Assembly: GCF_003781945.1 (NCBI RefSeq)
Contig: NZ_RJJW01000001.1
Location: 453,921-517,920, forward strand
Origin: Halorubrum sp. CSM-61
GTDB lineage: Archaea > Halobacteriota > Halobacteria > Halobacteriales > Haloferacaceae
Length of the DNA: 64,000 bases
Direction: 5' to 3'
Shown: piece by piece, positions 14,882 through 22,621 of the stretch
Layout: each line of letters begins with the position of its first letter
How positions within the stretch are numbered: the first letter of the stretch is position 1
Translations under genes and position numbers: made by a program
The notes under the pieces: model-generated
Seen by the model: only the letters and a program-made list of their open reading frames with translations
Told to the model about the DNA's origin: nothing
Databases searched by the model: none

Positions 14882-16170
14882 CCGACTCGGACAGCGCCGA
14901 GAACGAGACGGTGAAGGCGTGCCCGTACTGCGACAGCGCGTCGATCGTCACGAACAGCGCCGGCGGCGGACGGACGTACAACCCCGACGCCGACCAGTAT
15001 CGGTGTGCGGACTGCCAACAGACGTTCGACGAGCCGAACGAGCGAGAATCAGGCGGTGATCCCGGTTTTAGGACGGACTCGCTCGCGTCAAAACTCGATG
15101 CGGCGCATCCGGACGACCTTGTGACTGACGGCGGGGTGGAGCGACGCCGCCGGATCGCGATCCGGGGGAACCCGATTCGGTTCGACACACCGACGCCGTA
15201 CGAGGGCTGGTTTGAGAACCTCCCCTCGACGTTCGACCTCGACGGCGGCTTCACGAAGACCGCCCGCGGCGGTGCGGGCTTCGTCATGCTGGACCCGGAA
15301 CGTGAGCCACTGGATCAACCGGCGACCGGTCACCGACCGGGCCTCTGTTTCGACGTGGAGAGTACGGAGATGCGCGACGCCTGCCACGAGGCGATCGCCG
15401 CCCACCTCGATACTGAGCCTGCCGTGCATGAGGTGCGCCACCAGAAGAGCGGGTATCACACCGACCTCGTGTACTGCGAGCTCGACAAAGACGGCGTGGC
15501 CGCTCGGCGAGAGATGACGACCGGCACCGATCCGCTGCACGACCCGCTCCAGCGATTCAAGGTGTGGTGGTACGTGAACGAGTACGGGCCGAAGGGCCGG
15601 CAGGAGGTCGTCGAAAACGGGAAGTACTCAGATGACGCGACGAATCGCAAACACGTCGAATGGCTGCTCGAACACGGCTATCTCGCGACGACCGCGACGG
15701 GCATGGTGTCGGCGGTGACGCCACCCTCGATCGGGACCTTCCACGCCGTCGAACTGAAACTTCGCAATTGGGAGACGGCGCTCGAACAGGCGGCGCGAGC
15801 CCGCCGGTGCGACGTTGACACCGATATGTACCGGTCCATGCGTCCGGGGTTCTACGACCGATACGGATACGCCGATTACGCGTGGGTCGCGCTCGACGCC
15901 GGCGCGATCGAGCCCGCGCTGGAGAATCTCGACCGGTTCCGAGAGGCGGGCGTCGGTCTCATCGCAATCGCCGAGGGAGGCGCGGTGATCGAACACCTGG
16001 ACGCCGAGTACCGTCCCCGGCGCCGATACACTCGTGATCGGGCGTGGGTCGAAAGCGAGGTGTGGGCCCGTCTAGACGACGACCGAACCGAGGCGGAGAC
16101 AGGAACGGGCTCCAGCGAGACGGTCCCGAACCAGCAACGCCTCGACGCGCTCGGAGGGACGGATGACTGA
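14878..16170 (+). CDS. Zinc-ribbon protein with PD-(D/E)XK nuclease-like C-terminal domain
   Basis: 430 residues. Residues 15-50 form a zinc ribbon (CPYC...CADC). The C-terminal part, about residues 285-365, has the pattern FHAVELKLRNWETALEQAA followed by DYAWVALDAG and FREAGVGLIAIA, matching the E-x-K strand, helix and late GVGL strand of PD-(D/E)XK nuclease-like proteins. The middle may be a winged helix (HVEWLLEHGYLATTATG). A DNA-processing role in the clamp operon fits, but catalytic activity is inferred. The 21046-21702 product has a decayed version of the same domain. Confidence 0.5.
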   Translation: MTDSDSAENETVKACPYCDSASIVTNSAGGGRTYNPDADQYRCADCQQTFDEPNERESGGDPGFRTDSLASKLDAAHPDDLVTDGGVERRRRIAIRGNPIRFDTPTPYEGWFENLPSTFDLDGGFTKTARGGAGFVMLDPEREPLDQPATGHRPGLCFDVESTEMRDACHEAIAAHLDTEPAVHEVRHQKSGYHTDLVYCELDKDGVAARREMTTGTDPLHDPLQRFKVWWYVNEYGPKGRQEVVENGKYSDDATNRKHVEWLLEHGYLATTATGMVSAVTPPSIGTFHAVELKLRNWETALEQAARARRCDVDTDMYRSMRPGFYDRYGYADYAWVALDAGAIEPALENLDRFREAGVGLIAIAEGGAVIEHLDAEYRPRRRYTRDRAWVESEVWARLDDDRTEAETGTGSSETVPNQQRLDALGGTDD

Positions 16171-16585
16171 GGTTCGCGGCCTTCGCGACGCCTACGACGA
16201 GCTGGCCTACGAACAGGTCGCGTGCTCGCCGTCGCTCTCGGTCCCGACCGCAACGCCGGCACGGTTCGCGTACGCCGACTCGCCGGGCGTGACTGACGCC
16301 GATGCGATCGCCGACCGGCTCGCGGACTCGCCGATCGCGTTCCTCGACGTACTCGCGACGAACGGCGAGTCGTGGTACGAGTTCCACGTCTCCAGCGCGG
16401 CGTACGATGACGAGCATGGAGGCGACTGCAAAGTCACGATCACGACCGCCGGCGTGACCGTCGTCCGGACGCACCGCGACCTGTCGCGCGAGGCGTTCGA
16501 GCGCGTCGTCGAGGCGATCGCCAACGCCGTCGACGCGCCGCTGCGGTTCGACAAGACTGACGAACAGAGACACGGCCATGACTGA
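16163..16585 (+). CDS. Hypothetical protein
   Basis: 140 residues overlapping the previous gene by 8 bp. Beta-strand patches (YEFHVSSAAY, CKVTITTAGVTVVRTH) lie between helical ends; two Cys are not in a zinc pattern. Not recognised. Confidence 0.6.
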   Translation: MTEVRGLRDAYDELAYEQVACSPSLSVPTATPARFAYADSPGVTDADAIADRLADSPIAFLDVLATNGESWYEFHVSSAAYDDEHGGDCKVTITTAGVTVVRTHRDLSREAFERVVEAIANAVDAPLRFDKTDEQRHGHD

Positions 16586-16650
16586 CCGCGCCCCGGCCAA
16601 ATCTGTACGCTGGAACGGGCTTTGACAACGATACCGACGACTGACACACT

Positions 16651-17316
16651 ATGGTCTCCAAAGACAAAATCGAGGCGGACGGCCTCACGACCGAGGACGT
16701 ACTGGACGTTGAAACCGCGCAGCCGCAGACCGAGGTTCGGATCCTTCCGGAGTGGGAAGAGCACCCCGAGGAGCGCCCCGGCGAGAACCTCCGGATCGAA
16801 GAGAACACGCTGCTGTACGACCGCGACGGCTTCGAGGTCGCGATCGAGAGCTACGAGACGACGCACTGGCGCGTCGAGCTTTCGATCCCGAAGGAGGTCG
16901 GGAAGTGGTACCCGCGGCCGCTCGATCTCAAGTGCCTGTCCGTCCCGGAGTACGGGTTCGTCGAGTCGGTCGAAACCTCCGACAGCTACGAGACAATCGG
17001 CGCGACGCTGATCATTCAGGAGAACTTTCAGCCGACCTTCGAGGTTCGAGAGGTCATTGAGCACCTGCTGGAGAACGCTGAGGCGAGCGAGGAGTTTACC
17101 GAGGAGCTCGACGAGAAACTCGAAGCCGCTCGCGAGAACGAACGCGAGCTGAAAGAACAGAAGATTCCGGGGTGGGACGGAGAGGCCTTCACCTGCCCAC
17201 ACTGCAAGGAGGATGCAACGCACGCTGCCGTCGACGACGACCCGGACGACCCGGACGTGAAGTGTATCCACTGCGGCGAGTCGATCGCCGAGTGGGTCGA
17301 CCTCCCCACGGAGTAA
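16651..17316 (+). CDS. Hypothetical protein with C-terminal zinc ribbon
   Basis: 221 residues. A beta-rich N-terminal two-thirds (GFEVAIESYETTHWRVELSIP) is followed by a charged coiled coil (about 130-172) and a zinc ribbon CPHC...CIHC at the end. There is a 65-bp gap from the preceding stop, so a separate start signal is possible. Not recognised; nucleic-acid or protein scaffolding is plausible. Confidence 0.6.
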   Translation: MVSKDKIEADGLTTEDVLDVETAQPQTEVRILPEWEEHPEERPGENLRIEENTLLYDRDGFEVAIESYETTHWRVELSIPKEVGKWYPRPLDLKCLSVPEYGFVESVETSDSYETIGATLIIQENFQPTFEVREVIEHLLENAEASEEFTEELDEKLEAARENERELKEQKIPGWDGEAFTCPHCKEDATHAAVDDDPDDPDVKCIHCGESIAEWVDLPTE

Positions 17317-17320
17317 GTGC

Positions 17321-17617
17321 ATGGCTCAGTCTACCGGCACACCCCCGACCCCCGACACGCCCACCGAGGCGACGAACCCCGACGACGCGACCGTTCGCGA
17401 TCGCGTGTGGGATGCGACGCTCTGTCTCCTCGCGGTTCGCCCGATCCCGTTTCAGGCGTGGCGCGTCCGGCGCCGGGCCGGACTCGGCGCCTCTCACGAT
17501 CGGACGATCCGACGGACGCTCACCGTCATGGCCGAGGCGGGTTGGCTCGAACACGAACCGAACAGTAAGTGGTGGCACCCCGGCCCGAAGGCCGACGAGC
17601 GCCTCACCGGCGAGTGA
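17321..17617 (+). CDS. Winged-helix protein
   Basis: 98 residues. After a Pro/Thr-rich start, residues 28-95 look like a winged helix (DRVWDATLCLLAVRPIPF, RTIRRTLTVMAEAGWLEHE). It starts four bases after the previous stop and is followed by a 19-bp operator-like palindrome. It may be the last gene of the clamp-1 operon and a candidate for binding that palindrome. Confidence 0.6.
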   Translation: MAQSTGTPPTPDTPTEATNPDDATVRDRVWDATLCLLAVRPIPFQAWRVRRRAGLGASHDRTIRRTLTVMAEAGWLEHEPNSKWWHPGPKADERLTGE

Positions 17618-17628
17618 TAGCGCCCCAC

Positions 17629-17647
17629 GTTACTATACGATAGTAAC
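17629..17647. promoter_or_regulatory. Operator-like palindrome GTTACTAT-N3-ATAGTAAC
   Basis: Perfect 8-bp arms with a 3-bp spacer (ACG). It lies between the 17321 gene and the second clamp unit. The 31082 site has the same arms and spacing. Confidence 0.65.
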
Positions 17648-17691
17648 GAATAGAAAGCCCGGATGTACGGTTCTATCTACTTCTACTGGAC

Positions 17692-17722
17692 GGTACCGAT
17701 ATCGATACCGAAAGCGATACCG
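17692..17722 (+). repeat. GATACC repeats, intergenic
   Basis: GGTACCGATATCGATACC followed by GATACC after AAAGC. No gene is coded here, so the repeat is conserved as DNA and not only as the Asp-Thr tract it encodes elsewhere. Confidence 0.65.
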
Positions 17723-17801
17723 TGGTTGTCACCCCGTAGCTTTTAGCCGGTGTGTACTGTTCACACAGATAGACGGAGCAACACGATTCCGTCGCTCGAC
17801 T

Positions 17802-17876
17802 ATGCACGGCACAACCCCCTACGCAGACGCAGTCGTACAGCCACCGATCGACGCCGGCAGCGAGGTTGCGGCATGA
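17802..17876 (+). CDS. Leader micro-ORF before the second clamp
   Basis: 24 codons (MHGTTPYADAVVQPP...). GCACAACCCCCT occupies codons 3-7, in a different frame from the HNPL peptides. The TGA overlaps the clamp-like ATG (ATGA at 17873-17876). It matches the leader arrangement at 13167 and 31171. Confidence 0.5.
   Translation: MHGTTPYADAVVQPPIDAGSEVAA
17809..17820 (+). promoter_or_regulatory. GCACAACCCCCT element
   Basis: Exact copy, starting seven bases inside the 17802 micro-ORF. Confidence 0.6.
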
Positions 17877-18658
17877 GCGCAACCCGCTCACCGCCGCAGT
17901 TGGAGCACCTCACGCGTCTCGACGCCCACATGGACACGGCGGACCTCCTACCCGTGGCTCGCCTGCTGGCGTACCTCACGGACGAAGTGACACTCCGGTT
18001 CACCGACGACGGCCTGCGCGTCAAGACGGTCTCGGACTCGAACGTCATCGGCCTCGACGCGACGGTCCCCGTCGAATACGACACCGACACCGAGCCGGTC
18101 ACGTTCAAGGTCGAGACCGAGCAGTTCCTCGACGCCGTCTCGTTCATCAACGACCCGGACTCGATCAAGTTCCAGATCCGACGGGATGACCCAGAGATAT
18201 CGGTCTCGGCGGGTTCGCGACTCCAGTTCGTCGACGCGCTCGAACCCGACGATCCCGAGACGATCAGCCCGCACCCGGACGTGGAGTACGCGACGACCGC
18301 TCAAGTCGACGCTCACGAGCTGAAACGCGCGGTCGCAACGGTGTTCGGGAGCGGTGATGGCGCCGTGTACGTCACGCTCACCGACGACACGTTGTGGGCG
18401 ACGGTCCCGGACGTGGAGGCGGTCGGGACAGCAACACTCGACATGGTGGAGGGTCCACACTCGTACACCCGCCTTTCGGACGACCTGTTCGGGGGCATAC
18501 TCCAGTGCATCCACCCGGACGAGACGCTCCGAGTGAGCACGCGCGACGAGTACCCGTTTCACGTCGCGGCGGAACACTTCGCCGTCACGATCGTCCCGCG
18601 GCAGTTCCCCGAGGACGACTACGACCCGATCGAAGCGGAGGGGCCGGTCGATGCGTAG
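17873..18658 (+). CDS. Divergent sliding-clamp (PCNA-like) protein
   Basis: 261 residues. The start is the ATG overlapping the leader ORF. Two repeats of clamp topology can be followed: VTLRFTDDGLRVKTVSDSNVI with FKVETEQFLDAVSFI, and later HELKRAVATVFGSGDGAVYVTL. It is much more divergent than the 13250 clamp and lacks the [12 protein letters not shown] linker and the LAPRIQ tail. It may be a clamp paralogue forming a mixed ring or acting as an inhibitor; this is inference. Tightly packed genes to 20476 follow. Confidence 0.6.
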   Translation: MSATRSPPQLEHLTRLDAHMDTADLLPVARLLAYLTDEVTLRFTDDGLRVKTVSDSNVIGLDATVPVEYDTDTEPVTFKVETEQFLDAVSFINDPDSIKFQIRRDDPEISVSAGSRLQFVDALEPDDPETISPHPDVEYATTAQVDAHELKRAVATVFGSGDGAVYVTLTDDTLWATVPDVEAVGTATLDMVEGPHSYTRLSDDLFGGILQCIHPDETLRVSTRDEYPFHVAAEHFAVTIVPRQFPEDDYDPIEAEGPVDA

Positions 18659-18947
18659 CGCCTCGGAACTTCGCCGCCGCGACCGCCTCAAAGTCATCGA
18701 CGAAGACGGCGACGAACGCGAGGTGTTCGGCTGGGCGACGGTCCGGCGTACGTCGACCGTTCGCGGCAGCAACCCGACGGTCGCCCATGACGAAACAAGC
18801 ATCCACGCTGGTGACGCGATCGGGCTCGATCCAGACGCCGTCACCCACTGGCTGGCCGAGGAGATAGAACACGAGTTCGGCGTCGACGTTCGCGACCACG
18901 ATATCGACGTGATCGACCCGACGAGCGAGGAGGTGGACGTGCTGTGA
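18651..18947 (+). CDS. Hypothetical protein
   Basis: 98 residues overlapping the clamp-like gene by 8 bp. A beta-rich core (DRLKVIDEDGDEREVFGWATV) ends in helical acidic sequence. The stop shares GTGA with the next start. Not recognised. Confidence 0.6.
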   Translation: MRSASELRRRDRLKVIDEDGDEREVFGWATVRRTSTVRGSNPTVAHDETSIHAGDAIGLDPDAVTHWLAEEIEHEFGVDVRDHDIDVIDPTSEEVDVL

Positions 18948-19330
18948 GCACCGATTCCGGCGCCGGCAACCGTCCGGCCATGTACGCGCTCCGGGACGGC
19001 CTGATGAAGAACGGCATCTCCCTCGTGGACCTCCGCCGGTCGCAGGGTGATCCGCACGTCGTGTTCGAGAAGTCGACCGACGCCGAGACGGACGCCGACA
19101 GCGAGCACCTCCAGCAGCTCGTCACGATCGCGCTCGTGTTCGCGAGCCACGCCGGGACGGTCGACCGCCTCGCGACGGTGACGGCTGTCGACCCGGACTC
19201 CGGGGAGGTCGCCGGGCGGCTGTACGTCAACCGGCGCGTCATCGATGAGTACCGGCGCGACGAGATTTCGAAGCAGGCGTACGCGCAGGAGGTCGCCTCG
19301 ACGTATCGCGATCGCTCGATCGAGGCATGA
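18944..19330 (+). CDS. Hypothetical protein
   Basis: 128 residues from a GTG in a GTGA overlap. Residues 20-45 (GLMKNGISLVDLRRSQGD) and a helical middle (EHLQQLVTIALVFASHAG) give an alpha/beta pattern with no known family. The stop shares ATGA with the following HhH gene. Confidence 0.6.
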   Translation: MSTDSGAGNRPAMYALRDGLMKNGISLVDLRRSQGDPHVVFEKSTDAETDADSEHLQQLVTIALVFASHAGTVDRLATVTAVDPDSGEVAGRLYVNRRVIDEYRRDEISKQAYAQEVASTYRDRSIEA

Positions 19331-19704
19331 CGGCGTACGCGCCCGACTTCTTCACGGTCATCGTCGTGGGCGCCCTCGGGTTCGTCTACCTCTACGAGCG
19401 CTTCGTCGCCGACGACGAGCCCGAGGAGGGGACGGTCGAACATGCCGAGCATCTCTGGGAGACCGACCAGATACCGCTGGCCGAGTACGAGCGTCGGGTC
19501 GAACGGGCGGTCGACGATCGCCACCAGCAGATCCTCACGGTCGCCCAATCGATCAACGATGTCGGCCCGAAGACCGCCCGAGCGCTCGCCGTCGAGTTCG
19601 AGTCACTCGACGAGCTGCACCGCGCCGACCGCGAGCGTATCGAAGATATCCACGGCATCGGGCCGTCGACGGCCGATGCGATCGAAGAGTACCTCGAACG
19701 ATGA
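19327..19704 (+). CDS. Membrane-anchored helix-hairpin-helix protein
   Basis: 125 residues. One N-terminal transmembrane helix (FFTVIVVGALGFVYLYERF) is followed by a short SHOCT-like segment (LWETDQIPLAEYERRVERA). Two helix-hairpin-helix units complete it (INDVGPKTARALAVEF and IEDIHGIGPSTADAIEEYL), typical of non-specific DNA contact in repair proteins. It could tether DNA to the membrane. Fully embedded in the operon by ATGA at both ends. Confidence 0.7.
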   Translation: MTAYAPDFFTVIVVGALGFVYLYERFVADDEPEEGTVEHAEHLWETDQIPLAEYERRVERAVDDRHQQILTVAQSINDVGPKTARALAVEFESLDELHRADRERIEDIHGIGPSTADAIEEYLER

Positions 19705-20252
19705 GTCACCGATACACCCATTTCCTGATCGACGTACCGATCGCCGGCGACCCGGACCTGATCGCACAGGCCGACGACACGCACCTCCTCGACCACGCGG
19801 CGGACACGCTTGTCGAGACGGCCGGCGAGACGGCCGCCGGGTGGTTCGAGCCCGACGGCGTAACGGACGGGACAGCGACGTTCCGGCTGCGCATCGGAAC
19901 GAGTCACGCCGGCGAGCCCACGGACACGGAGGCGATCCATGCGGCGCTGCGCGTCCTTCGAGAGCATACTGCCGACGCGCCTCTCGACGCCGGCGCGCTC
20001 CAGTACGACCACGCTACCCCGACCGGCCCGCTCGGCGAGTCTGCCGCTCCCGGGCCAGAGCCCGAGAACACGGGCGGTATCGATACCGATACCGAAACCG
20101 ATACCGAACGGGATACCGCCGAACCGGCCGGTAGCAACCCGGCCAAAGAGCCCGAACCCGACACCGATGACCGGAAGTACGGCATCGAGCGCGACGGCGC
20201 CGCCGACGGTCGACAGGGGCTCCTCGCGAGCGCCATGCGGGGGAACGGATGA
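19701..20252 (+). CDS. Hypothetical protein with Asp-Thr-Glu repeat tail
   Basis: 183 residues starting in ATGA. Residues 1-110 look like a folded domain (YTHFLIDVPIAGDPDLIAQ, FRLRIGTSHAG). Residues 128-145 are a TDTETDTERDT tract encoded by GATACC units, then a charged tail. The folded part was not recognised. Confidence 0.6.
   Translation: MSHRYTHFLIDVPIAGDPDLIAQADDTHLLDHAADTLVETAGETAAGWFEPDGVTDGTATFRLRIGTSHAGEPTDTEAIHAALRVLREHTADAPLDAGALQYDHATPTGPLGESAAPGPEPENTGGIDTDTETDTERDTAEPAGSNPAKEPEPDTDDRKYGIERDGAADGRQGLLASAMRGNG
20076..20119 (+). repeat. GATACC repeat cluster
   Basis: Five GATACC units, the first overlapping an inverse GGTATC, inside the 19701 gene; they encode IDTDTETDTERDT. Confidence 0.65.
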
Positions 20253-20476
20253 GTGTCGCTGCCACGCCGAGGCGAGTCCGAGTGTGGCGCGTCGTCCCGG
20301 AGGTCGTCCACCCCAGTGCCGAAGTCGACGTGTCGGGGATCGAGCCGGAGACCGGGCTTACCCAGCGCGCCGCTCGCGAACTGGCAGACGAGCGCAACCG
20401 GGCGGGCGTCCCGCGACCGACCGTCCAGTGGTCCGCCGAGCCGACCGAGAAGATCGTCTCCCGGAACGCGTTATAG
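20249..20476 (+). CDS. Hypothetical protein
   Basis: 75 residues, basic at the start (RRVRVWRVVPEVVHP) then helical (LTQRAARELADERNRAG). Shares ATGA with the preceding gene and closes the operon. Not recognised. Confidence 0.55.
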   Translation: MSVAATPRRVRVWRVVPEVVHPSAEVDVSGIEPETGLTQRAARELADERNRAGVPRPTVQWSAEPTEKIVSRNAL

Positions 20477-20545
20477 GCCGCAGTCCGCGAGTGAATACCC
20501 CCGCACCACCTGAACACTTTTCGGCCACACCGCCCGATAGTCTGT

Positions 20546-21013
20546 ATGGAAAGCAGCGAATTTCAGGAGCAGGTCAGTGAGGAGTGTGACTTACCGGAGG
20601 GGTGGCAGGTGGCCCCGTACGCCGACTTTGGGTTTGAGGTGTCATCGTTCGACGGCGAGACTGATACTCCACGAGCATTGGCCGTTACGTCCAGCGAGTC
20701 AGTCGTAGAAATCGACATTCGCCACCGAGACATGCCGGGGCGGATTGAGGCCATGAAGATGAGTCGAGGTGAGACGCCGGAAAAACCGTATCTGGAAGCC
20801 CCCTCGACAGTTGGCGTGCTTCAGTACCACGATGACGACGTTGCACACGCAGTCGCCGCCATCAACGCACTCGCTGATCGCGACGTGTTAGACGAACTCG
20901 TAGAGAAACGGGACTTTGTCCAACACGATGAACGTATGAGCGTACTTGAAGCAGTCGAGGAAGTAGCGGGAATCGATCCGACAACGGTCACCTCAACCAC
21001 AGACTCGATTTAG
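20546..21013 (+). CDS. Hypothetical protein
   Basis: 155 residues, one Cys, mixed alpha/beta (LPEGWQVAPYADFGFEVSSF, APSTVGVLQYHDDDVAHAV). It has its own short upstream gap and converges on the 21046 gene. Codon use is less GC-biased than in the neighbouring operon. Not recognised. Confidence 0.6.
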   Translation: MESSEFQEQVSEECDLPEGWQVAPYADFGFEVSSFDGETDTPRALAVTSSESVVEIDIRHRDMPGRIEAMKMSRGETPEKPYLEAPSTVGVLQYHDDDVAHAVAAINALADRDVLDELVEKRDFVQHDERMSVLEAVEEVAGIDPTTVTSTTDSI

Positions 21014-21045
21014 TCCGCAACCTCGCCGAGCATCTGGACTCTCCT

Positions 21046-21702
21046 TTACAACCAACCCGCTGCTGCGTCTTCCGCAAGCCCACGGGCGACTGACCCATCT
21101 TCTATCGGACCCGTCTCCGCTTCAACAACCACGTCCAGCGTGCCGTCATCGTCGAGGACGGCCACGCCGACGCCCGCCGACTGGAACAGCGCAGCGCTCG
21201 CCTGCGCGTCCTCTCGACACGCCTCAGTCGTTACGACGTACTGCTGGTCGGTGAACGGGCGCGTCCGGCCGACCGACACGCGCGCCTGTTTCACATCGTC
21301 GAGTGCGAACGCAACGGCGATCGTCTCGACCGGCCGCGGCACCTCGACGGCCGTCAGTAGCCCGCCGTCGGTCACGTCGATCCAGCCGTCGTCGATCAGC
21401 TCGTCGACGAGCGCTTCGTCCTCCAACTGCTCGTCCGCGGGACTCACGTCGAGGAGGTCACCGAGCGGCCGACCGTCCTCGCGAGCGACCCACTCGTAGA
21501 TCGCACGTCGGTCGCCCGTCGGTGGCTCGTCGATACCGAGCTCCTCCCGCTTCGCCTGCGCGTCCGGGTCCGGTCGCGCGACCAGCGCGTCGATCGTGTG
21601 GCCGCCGCGGGCGACCTCCTCGAACACGTTGCCCTCGAAGTGCTCACCGAGGGCCTGCATCCCAGCGATCCGAAGGTCGGTCTCGCGCTCGAACGCCGTC
21701 AT
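21046..21702 (-). CDS. Winged-helix protein with degenerate nuclease-like domain
   Basis: 218 residues. Residues 80-120 look like a winged helix (EALVDELIDDGWIDVTDGGLLTAVEV). Residues 120-200 match the C-terminal domain of the 14878 product in order: VAFALDDVKQARVSVG, then QQYVVTTEACREDAQASAALF, then GVGVAVLDDDG. The E-x-K of that family is missing (AVAFAL in place of AVELKL), so it should be inactive. Overlaps the upstream gene by ATGA. Confidence 0.5.
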   Translation of the reverse strand: MTAFERETDLRIAGMQALGEHFEGNVFEEVARGGHTIDALVARPDPDAQAKREELGIDEPPTGDRRAIYEWVAREDGRPLGDLLDVSPADEQLEDEALVDELIDDGWIDVTDGGLLTAVEVPRPVETIAVAFALDDVKQARVSVGRTRPFTDQQYVVTTEACREDAQASAALFQSAGVGVAVLDDDGTLDVVVEAETGPIEDGSVARGLAEDAAAGWL

Positions 21703-22499
21703 GCGTCACCTCCGTCGTCGTCGACGAACGCACACAACGCGCCATCCTGCTGGACCCACCGTAACCGCACGCTGCCCGCGTCGCGGAGCTGTTGTTCGAC
21801 GCCGAGCACGCCCGCGATCGACGCGGCGTTGAACTGCCGCTGGGAGTCGCCCGGCCCGGCGAGATTCACGGCGACGCTGTTCCGCACCTCCTCGGCCGGG
21901 GCGTCGGTCGGCGACATGACCATGACCGGCCGCCCGTCGGCGCAGTCCATCGTCACTGCGGCGCGATCGTACTCCGTCCCGAGCCCCAACCCTTCGCCGG
22001 GAACGGTCGGGATCGAGCCCGTCACCTGCGCGTACTCGTCATCGCCACGCTCGACGCGGCTGAGCGAGGTGCTGTAGGGCCGCTCGCCGGCCGCCCGGAA
22101 CAGGTCGACCGGGTGGGCGGGCTCCCACTCAGGGACGGTCGCGTGGATCGTCACGTCGTCGTCGGGGCCACACCGGACTTCGTCGGCGTCGGGCCACTCC
22201 ACGCCGAGGCCGACGAGCCCCCACGTCTCCGCGAGGAAGCGCGGCGGGCGGAGTTCTGTCTGGCCGGTCGATTCCACCACGACGGCCGACATGGTCCGCA
22301 CGGAGTCGTCGTCGACGCCGTCGCCGAACACGATATCGAGGCCGAGCCCGTCGGCGTCGGTGTCACACCGGACGCGAAACTCCGTCCGGCGGTCGTCGCG
22401 CTCGAAGATACTGATCGCCGTTGCGAGTTTTTTCGGGAGCGTCACCCGGACGGTCCCGTTCGTCTGTCTAATCGAGGTCATGGAGAGTGCGTGTAGCAT
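21699..22499 (-). CDS. Hypothetical protein with AbrB-like N-terminus
   Basis: 266 residues. The start at 22499 is chosen because GGTGACCAC of the hairpin leader ends four bases upstream. The N-terminus (IRQTNGTVRVTLPKKLATAI) resembles the swapped-hairpin AbrB/SpoVT motif. Weak internal repetition suggests an all-beta protein, and late blocks (SVAVNLAGPGDSQRQFNAASI) even recall clamp-like topology. Function unknown. First gene of a two-gene unit with 21046. Confidence 0.6.
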   Translation of the reverse strand: MLHALSMTSIRQTNGTVRVTLPKKLATAISIFERDDRRTEFRVRCDTDADGLGLDIVFGDGVDDDSVRTMSAVVVESTGQTELRPPRFLAETWGLVGLGVEWPDADEVRCGPDDDVTIHATVPEWEPAHPVDLFRAAGERPYSTSLSRVERGDDEYAQVTGSIPTVPGEGLGLGTEYDRAAVTMDCADGRPVMVMSPTDAPAEEVRNSVAVNLAGPGDSQRQFNAASIAGVLGVEQQLRDAGSVRLRWVQQDGALCAFVDDDGGDA

Positions 22500-22503
22500 C
22501 GTT

Positions 22504-22560
22504 GTGGTCACCTGCGCTTTCGCGTGTCTCGGCGTACTCCAGCCGCAGGTATAATAGTTA
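22504..22560 (-). promoter_or_regulatory. GAAA-hairpin leader with GGTGACCAC and promoter
   Basis: On the minus strand: GCATAGTAACTATTATA (promoter, about 22544-22560), then a short CGC-GAAA-GCG hairpin (22514-22525), then GGTGACCAC (22504-22512) and the ATG at 22499. Confidence 0.65.
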
Positions 22561-22602
22561 CTATGCAAAACAAGCGTACAGACGAAACGAGGGGTGTCGA
22601 AC

Positions 22603-22621
22603 GTTACTATATTGTAGTAAC
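22603..22621. promoter_or_regulatory. Operator-like inverted repeat
   Basis: GTTACTAT-ATT-GTAGTAAC, one mismatch from perfect. It overlaps the stop codon of the C5 methyltransferase and lies upstream of the 22499 promoter. Confidence 0.55.
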
